From: JABMOW01 sp964409335
GTDB taxonomy: Bacteria > Fidelibacterota > Marinisomatia > SCGC-AAA003-L08 > JACNLC01
Assembly: GCA_964409335.1 (NCBI GenBank)
Contig: CAYPCW010000036.1
Location: forward strand, 1 to 29,682
Length of the DNA: 29,682 bases
Direction of reading: 5' to 3'
The notes beneath the pieces are model-generated. The model made no database searches and had not been told where the DNA came from. It saw only the letters and a list, made by a program, of their open reading frames with translations. Positions 22,916 to 29,682 of this stretch are shown here, piece by piece. Both the position numbers and the translations under genes were made by a program. How positions within the stretch are numbered: position 1 is the first letter of the stretch; every line of letters starts with the position of its first letter.

Positions 22916-24943
22916 ATGAATCATAATGATAATACTTTTAATCCCGAACAGGGAGTCAATGTATTGGAAAAATATGGAATTAACCTCACGAAGCTGGCGC
23001 ATGAAGGGAAAATTGATCCTGTCATCGGACGGGAAGAAGAGATCCGCCGAATCGTTCAGATATTATCCCGAAGGACGAAAAATAATCCCGTTCTGGTGGG
23101 GGAACCGGGCACTGGAAAAACAACCGTCGTAGAAGGATTAGCGAAACGGATCATAGAGGGGGATGTACCTGAAAAATTTTATCAAACAGGTGATAGACAG
23201 TGAAGGTGAAGTAATGGTGTTTATCGATGAACTTCACACAATTGTGGGCGCTGGCGCAGTGGAAGGTCAGATGGATGTATCCAATATGATCAAACCCGAA
23301 CTTGCCAAAGGCCGGATGAAGGTGATCGGGGCGACCACGCTGAAAGAATATCAGAAGTACATTGAAAAAGATGCAGCCCTGGAACGGAGATTCCAGCAGG
23401 TGTACATCGCCGAGCCGGATGTGGAAGATACCATCACCATCCTTCGGGGGATCAAAGATAAGTATGAAATCCATCATGGAATACGAATTACCGACGCAGC
23501 CCTGATCTCTGCAGTAACTTTATCAGACCGGTATATCTCCGATCGGTTTTTACCAGACAAAGCGGTGGACCTGGTGGATGAAGCCGCCGCAAAAATCAGA
23601 ATGGAGATTAATTCTGTGCCAGTAGTCATTGATGATGCCAGGCGTCGACTGCTTCAGTTGGAGGTGGAAAGTGAAGCCTTGAAAAAGGAAAAAGATCTAC
23701 GGTCAAAAGACCGTCTGAAATCGGTTATTCAGGAGATTAATGATTTGAAAAATGGCCTTGAGGTGTTAATCCGGAAATGAGAAGCCGAAAAACAACAGGT
23801 GGCCGCGTTTAATGTTATTAAAGGTAAAATGGATACCTGAACAACAAAGCAGACCGTGCACAACGGGAAGGAGATTACCAAACTACAGCTCGTATCCGGT
23901 ACGGCGAAATACCTGAACTTGAAAAAGAACTAAACCAGCAGGAGATGGCGATCAAAGGCAATAAATTTATCAAATTGGAGGTTAATACCGAAGATATCGC
24001 CGAAGTGGTTTCCAAATGGACGGGTATCCCCGTCCGGAAAATGTTATCCGGGGACCGGGAAAAGCTGCTCCAGTTAGAAAATCAACTCAACAGATGTGTG
24101 AAAGGTCAGGATACTGCCATTCATTTGGTATCGGACGTAATCCGCATGTCAAAACTGGGCGTAACCAATCAGGATCGTCCCATTGGGTCCTTCCTATTTT
24201 TAGGCAGTACAGGTGTCGGAAAGACCGAACTGGCCAAAACCCTGGCTGGAGTCCTTTTTGACTCGGACCGGGCGCTGGTAAGAATCGACATGAGCGAATA
24301 CATTGAACAGCATTCTGTGGCAAAACTCATAGGGAGTCCGCCAGGATATGTCGGGTATGATGGAGGTGGTCAATTAACGGAAAAGATCCGGAGACGACCT
24401 TATTCCGTCATCTTGTCTGATGAGATCGAAAAAGCGCACCCAAATATTTTGAATATTCTGCTGCAGATCTTAGATGACGGACGTCTTACCGATCCCAAAG
24501 GCCGGACGGTTAATTTCAAAAATACGATTGTCATCATGACCACCAATCTCAAACAAGATGAGATGATGAGAGAACTGCGTCCTGAATTCATCAACCGAAT
24601 TGATGAAATTATTGAGTTCAATGATCTGAACAAAGAAGTCATCATGCAAATTGTCGATCTTCGCCTATCAGAGGTGATACTCAAACTTGCAAAACAAAAT
24701 ATGAAATTAAATATTCATGATGATGTCAAAATGTATCTCGTTAAAAACGGGTACGATCCTCAATTCGGCGCCCGGCCCGTAAACCGTATCATCAAACGGG
24801 AACTGCTCTCAGAATTATCCGGATTTATGTTGGAACATCCACAAACGATCGAAGTGACCCTGGTTATAAAAAACGACCGGATTGGATTTGAGCCTGACAT
24901 GATATTTCGGAATTTTACCCTTTCATGGGAGTATGCGAGTTGA
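22916..24943 (+). pseudogene. clpB: Degraded clpB (ClpB-type AAA+ disaggregase) copy
   Basis: Clear ClpB text in three frame pieces: 22916-23203 (NBD1 Walker A GEPGTGKT), 23163-23780 (Walker B VFIDELHT, coiled M-domain), and about 23837-24943 (NBD2 Walker A GSTGVGKT, GYVGYDGGGQLTE pore loop, RPEFINRIDEI). Damage: the N-terminal Clp_N domain (about 150 aa) is absent although an AGGAG site and ATG precede the linker. About 35 codons including the NBD1 pore loop are missing near 23170, with a frame change. TGA at 23778-23780 replaces a conserved Trp in the coiled coil, and a one-base loss near 23837 shifts the frame again. The stretch between MTTNL and RPEF is also shortened. Several independent lesions make sequencing error an unlikely full explanation. 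An intact clpB presumably exists elsewhere. Confidence 0.88.
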
Positions 24944-25042
24944 TTTGTAACTCATCCACCCTGGATGATGGTAAATGTAAGGTAGATGATTTTTATTACC
25001 AAACTCAGGTAGAAGCATTCATTCTTTGTCCTAATTTAGACT

Positions 25043-25111
25043 TCAGGGGTAAAATATGCCCTCGTTTTAAAAGGGATGATATCCAAATTTTACCCTGATG
25101 ATCTTTTACCC
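25043..25111. promoter_or_regulatory. Cluster of TTTTACCC motifs and a hairpin upstream of mrfA
   Basis: TTTTACCC occurs at 25088-25095 and 25104-25111 (16 bases apart) and inverted as GGGTAAAA at 25047-25054. The outer pair makes an inverted repeat, TCAGGGGTAAAAT (25043-25055) with ATTTTACCCTGA (25087-25098), one bulged base. The last copy lies 21 bases before the helicase start. Arrangement suggests a repressor site or structured leader controlling the repair pair. The remainder of the 24944-25132 spacer shows nothing else. Confidence 0.4.
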
Positions 25112-25132
25112 CATAGTCAGAAAATTTAACTG

Positions 25133-27643
25133 ATGACTACCATGCTCAACCTTTTGGAGGCTAAAAACGTGGTTTATAATCACCAGTATGCCATCCGTCC
25201 ACCAAAATGGAGTGACATTCCTGACCCGGTATCCAACGAAATTTTGGATATGTTACATCGCCAGGGCATCGAAAAATTATACACCCATCAGGCAACAGCT
25301 ATAAATCACATCCTTACGGGCAAAAATGTTGTGGTCACCACGGGGGTCGCCAGCGGGAAATCCCTGTGCTATCAATTACCGCTTTTAAACTCGGCGGTGA
25401 TTTCTCCGGGAACCACATCGCTCCTGCTTTTCCCCACGAAAGCCCTGACCCAGGATCAGTTCTCATCCCTTTCATTAAAAATAACCGCGCTGTCAAATAT
25501 CGATTCACAATTCAAGGCTAACGCCGGGATCTATGATGGTGATACCACGAAGGACCGAAGACCACAGATCAGACGGACCGCTCAGTTCGTTTTTACTAAC
25601 CCCGATATGCTGCATTTGGGTATTTTGCCCCATCATACTAACTGGATGGATTTTTTTAAAAATCTCGCCTATGTGGTCGTAGATGAACTTCATGTGTACC
25701 GGGGAATATTCGGGTCTCATTTTACCAATTTGATCCGCCGGCTGAAACGGATCGCCGCCAGATACGGGTGCCGTCCGCAGTTTATCTGTACCTCTGCCAC
25801 ACTTGAGAATGCTGAAGAATTCGTAACCCGGTTGTTGGAAGAGCCTTTTACTCATATATCAGACGACGGCAGCCCGTCTGGAGAACGACGGTTCTATTTA
25901 TACAATCCACCTGTGGTAAATGCAGAATTGGGTATCCGGGCTAACACGATGGCTGAGGCAGAGACAATGACCCGTTCTGCGATCGAGTCTGATATTCAGA
26001 CGCTGGTATTCACTCAATCCCGCAGATCTGTAGAGCTGATCCAGAAAAACCTGCACCGGCATCTTCTGAATCGACGATGCGTGCAGGGGTATCGTTCCGG
26101 GTATCTTCCACACGAACGACGTGAGATTGAAAACAGGTTGCGATCCGGTGCCATTAAAAGTGTCATCGCTACAAATGCACTGGAATTAGGGATTGATATT
26201 GGCGGATTGGACCTCGTTATCATGGTGGGCTATCCTGGAAGCATCGCATCCACCCATCAGCAAGCCGGACGTGCAGGTCGAACAGGCCGTGCATCAGAAG
26301 TGATATTAATAGCAACTCCCGGGCTGTTGGATCAGTACATCCTGCAACACCCCGATTATTTGTTTGGGAATTCTCCGGAAGCCGCATTGATCAATCCGGA
26401 TAATCCTTTCCTATTGCTAAATCACATTCAGTGCGCCGCATTTGAAATTCCATTTGAAAAGTATGATGGTTTCGGAAGGATACCCGCCGGGGAAGTCGCT
26501 GAATATCTTGATTTTCTGAAAGAACGCGGAAAACTCCATGAATCCGGCGATAAATACTTTTGGATTTCCGACGGTTATCCGTCCGATTCCATTTCCCTGC
26601 GAACAGCAGGCACAAATCAATTTATCCTGCATCACAACAAGGAAACTATCGGTATTGTGGATGAAGACAGTGCGTATTGGATGGTTCACCCGGAGGCGGT
26701 CTATCTTCATAATGCAGAATCATATTTCGCCCAGTCCATGGATCAAGAACATCACATTGTTACCCTCGATAAAAAGGAACTTGGGTATTACACTCAAGCT
26801 ATTCGGGAGTCGGAATTTGAACTTCTGGAATTGTTTCATCAGGATTTTCTAACCCCACTGAAGCGATATCTCGGTGAGATCAAAGTATTAAATCGGACGG
26901 TTGGGTACAAAAAAATACGATGGGTTACCCATGAAATCATCGGCACGGGCGACGTGGATCTACCTCCAACATGCTTAGTCACGCATGGTGTATGGTTCTC
27001 TTTTCCTGAAGAAACGATCAATGCCCTGTTGAGAGTGGAAGCCTGGAACAATGTAACCAACGATTATGGAAATGACTGGACGACCATCCGGAATCAGGTA
27101 CGTGAACGGGATGGATATGTCTGTGTCCACTGCGGGATTCCTGAAGGGAAAAATGCACATCATGTGCATCATAAAATCCCATTCAAATCATTTACAGACC
27201 GTGATGAAGCCAACCGATTGGAAAATCTGGTAACTCTGTGTCATTCGTGTCATGCCGGTGCCGAGACGCAGGTCCGCATCCAAAGCGGGTTAGCGGGACT
27301 TTCCTACCTCCTCCGGAATCTGGCGCCATTATTTTTGATGTGCGATCAGTCTGATATCCAGGTAAATGTGGACCCTGCCTGTAAAATGGCGGAAGGGACG
27401 CCATCCGTCATTTTATACGATAGTGCTCCCGGCGGTGTTGGGCTGAGCGAAAAGATGTATGAAATTCTGCCAAAGCTGTTGGCTGAATCTCAGATTGTGG
27501 TGACGAGCTGTATTTGTGATACCGGATGTCCCGCATGTGTCGGTCCTGTGGCAAACAATGGCAAAGGATCAAAATACATTGTCAGGGGAATTTTGCAATT
27601 TATCATCGATGACTGGACAGCGTCAGGCAGGCAGGATGTCTAA
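25133..27643 (+). CDS. mrfA: MrfA/YprA-like DEAD/DEAH helicase with inserted HNH motif and DUF1998-type Cys cluster
   Basis: 836 residues. Superfamily 2 helicase core: Walker A TGVASGKS with K76, DELH box at 184-187, motif VI QQAGRAGRTGR at 376-386. The C-terminal half resembles MrfA, a B. subtilis ATPase needed for UvrABC-independent repair of mitomycin C damage. It includes the four-cysteine cluster C793/C795/C799/C802 that marks DUF1998 proteins, next to GGVGLSEKMYE. Between them, residues about 655-715 form an HNH-type ββα-metal motif: VCVHC (C664, C667), HHVHH (H679/H680), N698, then CHSCH (C703, C706, H707). That insert could cut DNA or bind it structurally. No strong ribosome site at this ATG; another lies three codons in. 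Overlaps the mrfB-like gene by 8 bases, so the two are co-expressed. Confidence 0.87.
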   Translation: MTTMLNLLEAKNVVYNHQYAIRPPKWSDIPDPVSNEILDMLHRQGIEKLYTHQATAINHILTGKNVVVTTGVASGKSLCYQLPLLNSAVISPGTTSLLLFPTKALTQDQFSSLSLKITALSNIDSQFKANAGIYDGDTTKDRRPQIRRTAQFVFTNPDMLHLGILPHHTNWMDFFKNLAYVVVDELHVYRGIFGSHFTNLIRRLKRIAARYGCRPQFICTSATLENAEEFVTRLLEEPFTHISDDGSPSGERRFYLYNPPVVNAELGIRANTMAEAETMTRSAIESDIQTLVFTQSRRSVELIQKNLHRHLLNRRCVQGYRSGYLPHERREIENRLRSGAIKSVIATNALELGIDIGGLDLVIMVGYPGSIASTHQQAGRAGRTGRASEVILIATPGLLDQYILQHPDYLFGNSPEAALINPDNPFLLLNHIQCAAFEIPFEKYDGFGRIPAGEVAEYLDFLKERGKLHESGDKYFWISDGYPSDSISLRTAGTNQFILHHNKETIGIVDEDSAYWMVHPEAVYLHNAESYFAQSMDQEHHIVTLDKKELGYYTQAIRESEFELLELFHQDFLTPLKRYLGEIKVLNRTVGYKKIRWVTHEIIGTGDVDLPPTCLVTHGVWFSFPEETINALLRVEAWNNVTNDYGNDWTTIRNQVRERDGYVCVHCGIPEGKNAHHVHHKIPFKSFTDRDEANRLENLVTLCHSCHAGAETQVRIQSGLAGLSYLLRNLAPLFLMCDQSDIQVNVDPACKMAEGTPSVILYDSAPGGVGLSEKMYEILPKLLAESQIVVTSCICDTGCPACVGPVANNGKGSKYIVRGILQFIIDDWTASGRQDV

Positions 27644-28844
27644 ATTAACCGATCTGCTCCGGCACACACTTCCGGATACTCTAATACCAGCCTCGAAAAA
27701 ACCACTCGAACCAGACCCGGGGATACATAATTGGGTAAAGGGAACTTATGCGAACGGCCTCAATGGCAGAATATTTATATCATCTGATTCGGATACGATT
27801 CAATTTTCTGCGGTTGAACCTGTACATCCGCTTATCCTGAAATGGGCTGCCATTCAGGAGGACAGGATCCCCAATCTGCTATTCCTGGATACTGAAACCA
27901 CCGGTCTTTCAGGAGGTACGGGAACGATGGCATTCATGATCGGCGTGGGGTGGATCGCAAATAATCAATTTCAAACCCGTCAATATTTTATGACTGATCC
28001 TGCCCATGAGTCTGATCTGTTGAAACAGCTTCATATGGACGTGTCTGCCTTCGATACGGTCGTCTCATTCAACGGGAAGAGTTTTGATATGAATCTGCTG
28101 GAACGTCGGTTTATTTTCCATGGATTAGAAAATCCTTTTCGCAGGTGGGGACACATTGATTTGCTGCATTTGTCAAGACGATTATGGAAGCATATTCTCC
28201 CAGGATGCGCCCTTCAACAGCTTGAAGTATCTCTGCAATTGACCCGTCGTGAAAGAATGGAGGATATTCCCGGGAGTCTGATACCGCAGGTATATTTCGA
28301 CTATCTGCGGTACGGCCAAACTCGTGAATTACAAAACGTATTTTATCACAACCGGATTGACGTACAGAGCATGGTTCGATTGCTGGATAAGATATCCGCG
28401 ACTTTACGGTATCCCCACATTGATAGTGAATCGTTCATGCAATGGATCGACCCGGTTGCAATTGCCGGATTTTTTCATGACATGGGTGAGGTTCAACGGT
28501 CGGTTGAAATTTATGAACATGAGTTATCATCAGGAGAAAATATTGACTGTATGATGAACCTCTCATCGTTGTTCAAAAGTTTAGGTGAGTTTGAAAAAGC
28601 CCGGCGGCTTTGGGAGGTCTGCGCCGAACGTGGGAAAATGACCGCCTGTGTCGAACTGGCAAAACTGGCCGAACACCGTGAGAAGAATTTATCTGATGCC
28701 ATTCAATGGACTGAAAAAGCCTTCAGTTTGATCGATAAATCACATCCGAATGCAGTGGAAACATTTGATAATCTGATCCACCGTCGCAATCGAATATTAA
28801 GGAAGATGGGAAATAAAATAGAGCAGCAGGAATTCACTGGCTGA
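27636..28844 (+). CDS. mrfB: MrfB/YprB-like RNase H-fold exonuclease with C-terminal helical repeats
   Basis: 402 residues from ATG 27636, chosen because AGGCAGG abuts it and the family text begins here. The DEDD exonuclease residues are visible: D85 and E87 in FLDTETTG, D151 in SFNGKSFDMNLLERR, D242 in YHNRIDVQSM with H238 four residues before. Residues about 280-395 form TPR-like helices (FFHDMGEVQRSVEIYEHEL, LFKSLGEFEKARRLWE) that may bind partners. In B. subtilis MrfB is the metal-dependent exonuclease partner of MrfA in mitomycin-lesion repair; adjacency, order and overlap here match that pair. Role in this organism is inferred. Confidence 0.85.
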   Translation: MSKLTDLLRHTLPDTLIPASKKPLEPDPGIHNWVKGTYANGLNGRIFISSDSDTIQFSAVEPVHPLILKWAAIQEDRIPNLLFLDTETTGLSGGTGTMAFMIGVGWIANNQFQTRQYFMTDPAHESDLLKQLHMDVSAFDTVVSFNGKSFDMNLLERRFIFHGLENPFRRWGHIDLLHLSRRLWKHILPGCALQQLEVSLQLTRRERMEDIPGSLIPQVYFDYLRYGQTRELQNVFYHNRIDVQSMVRLLDKISATLRYPHIDSESFMQWIDPVAIAGFFHDMGEVQRSVEIYEHELSSGENIDCMMNLSSLFKSLGEFEKARRLWEVCAERGKMTACVELAKLAEHREKNLSDAIQWTEKAFSLIDKSHPNAVETFDNLIHRRNRILRKMGNKIEQQEFTG

Positions 28845-29232
28845 TTGATACCATATCTGATAATCATATTATATTTCTTTATTAAAATGGTTAGCGGAAT
28901 ATAAAAAATTCCTTATTCACCGCATCTCGTGACCCAAAGTGTATTTCTGCGAATTGACATCTCCCTGTATCCCCCTGTCTATGCGGTCGGGCAAGCCTTG
29001 CCAATGGGGAATAATATTCTTGCACATTCTATTCATCCACCTAAAAAAAGGGAGTCAGGGAATGTAGAAAGCAGATGATAATGATTGCATATTCGGAAAC
29101 CCCGATCGATTGATATAAGAGCGATGTTCAGGGTGTAATACGGTTAAAATCCATAAAATTGATGGCAACGCTGATACTCTCTGATTTTCTTTTCGGTTTA
29201 GGCGTGCTGAACTCTGTAATTTTGCCCCTCAA
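28845..29232. other. Spacer between mrfB and ispG
   Basis: 388 bases without a convincing gene. It holds a small hairpin GGCAAG-C-CTTGCC (28990-29002), itself flanked by TCCCC (28970-28974) and GGGGA (29006-29010). A TTGACA hexamer (28954-28959) lacks a good -10 partner. No clear terminator for mrfB was found. The promoter for ispG should lie in the right half but cannot be placed. Confidence 0.4.
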
Positions 29233-29682
29233 ATGATGTATCAGAATAATCAATATTGTAAAGGTATTTGCCACAGCATTCGTCGGAAAGCCAGGGTAGT
29301 TCAGGTCGGCGATGTACCCTTGGGTGGAGCATACCCGATCCGGATTCAGTCTATGACCACCACCAATACAATGGACACCCAGGCAACAGTATCGCAAAGT
29401 ATCCGCATGATCAAAGCAGGGAGCGAATATGTACGAATTACCGCACCCAGCCTTCGGGAGGCAGAGAATCTCGCCAAAATTAAATATGAACTTCGTCATC
29501 AGGGGTTTGCCACACCGATCATTGCCGATATTCATTTTACCCCTAACGCTGCGGAAACCGCCGCCAGGATCGTCGAAAAAGTCAGAGTAAATCCCGGTAA
29601 TTATGCGGATAAGAAAAAATTTCTGCGAAAGGAATACACAGAGCAGGCATATCAGGATGAACTGGATCGGATCCATCAGCGA
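29233..29682 (+). CDS. ispG: 4-hydroxy-3-methylbut-2-enyl diphosphate synthase (partial, N-terminal 150 aa)
   Basis: The frame opens at ATG 29233 (a second ATG follows at once) and runs off the window. The text is diagnostic for IspG/GcpE: RRKARVVQVGDVPLGGAYPI, then RIQSMTTTNTMDTQATV, AGSEYVRITAPS, PIIADIHFTPNAA, and VRVNPGNYADKKKF. The enzyme makes HMBPP in the MEP isoprenoid pathway using a C-terminal 4Fe-4S cluster, which is outside the window. The NPGNYADKKKF segment followed by extra residues points to the larger IspG type with an inserted central domain, known from Bacteroidetes, Chlamydiae and plants. No strong ribosome site is visible before the ATG. Confidence 0.93.
   Translation, partial: MMYQNNQYCKGICHSIRRKARVVQVGDVPLGGAYPIRIQSMTTTNTMDTQATVSQSIRMIKAGSEYVRITAPSLREAENLAKIKYELRHQGFATPIIADIHFTPNAAETAARIVEKVRVNPGNYADKKKFLRKEYTEQAYQDELDRIHQR

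Noticed and set aside
23778..23780. In-frame TGA in the clpB remnant as a second selenocysteine codon
   Set aside because: It falls where ClpB coiled coils have a conserved Trp (LKxxW-EAEK pattern), a TGG-to-TGA change. There is no redox motif, no hairpin was seen after it, and the gene has other lesions.
28990..29002. GGCAAG-C-CTTGCC as terminator of mrfB
   Set aside because: It lies about 150 bases past the stop and is not followed by a T-run.
29128..29676. 182-residue minus-strand frame over the right end
   Set aside because: It is the antisense of ispG, whose plus-strand translation is unmistakable; the minus product shows no family pattern.

Overview
The window looks like chromosomal DNA from a moderate-GC bacterium of the FCB (Fibrobacteres-Chlorobi-Bacteroidetes) supergroup. 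Candidatus Marinimicrobia/Neomarinimicrobiota or a close lineage is my best guess. The reasons are dockerin-like repeats in a secreted protein, an IspG carrying the central-domain insert, lipoprotein glycan enzymes and several short palindromic repeats. This is inference from gene content; no marker gene that fixes the phylum is present. A run of ten Ns at 19144-19153 shows that this is a draft scaffold.

Layout. 1-640: two tRNA-Ser genes, a palindromic repeat, and a strong terminator shared with the next operon. 644-2351 (minus): a peroxide-defence operon, perR - 2-Cys peroxiredoxin - Fe superoxide dismutase. 2449-3654 (minus): a secreted dockerin/thioredoxin-like protein whose frame runs through an in-frame TGA. 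The TGA is followed by a U-x-x-C motif and a SECIS-like hairpin, so I read it as a selenoprotein; it is the most interesting item in the window. 3694-4897 (minus): a cupin and a dienoyl-CoA-reductase-like SDR. 5016-6617 (plus): leucyl aminopeptidase and tRNA-Met, followed by a decayed partial copy of that tRNA. 7032-10409 (minus): an 1125-residue GH13-family protein. 10410-11330: a gene-poor, degenerate island with an XRE stub, short palindromes and an attC-like end.

11331-13909: a small membrane protein and a DUF255 thioredoxin-domain protein. 13919-17293 (minus): an RsmB/F-type rRNA methyltransferase, a lipoprotein alpha-amylase-family enzyme and an aldo/keto reductase. 17355-21976 (minus): a tight FAH - oligoendopeptidase F - CBM20-esterase lipoprotein - hemolysin III-like cluster. 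22313-22717 (plus): a DoxX-family membrane protein with a clear terminator. 22916-24943: a wrecked clpB copy. 25133-28844 (plus): overlapping mrfA-like helicase and mrfB-like exonuclease genes, in which the helicase carries an inserted HNH nuclease-type zinc motif. The window ends inside ispG.

Three functional themes can be supported: oxidant defence and redox (perR-prx-sodB, the selenoprotein, DUF255); alpha-glucan handling (two GH13 proteins and a CBM20 esterase); and DNA repair (the mrfAB pair). No CRISPR array, rRNA gene, intact transposase or prophage was seen.
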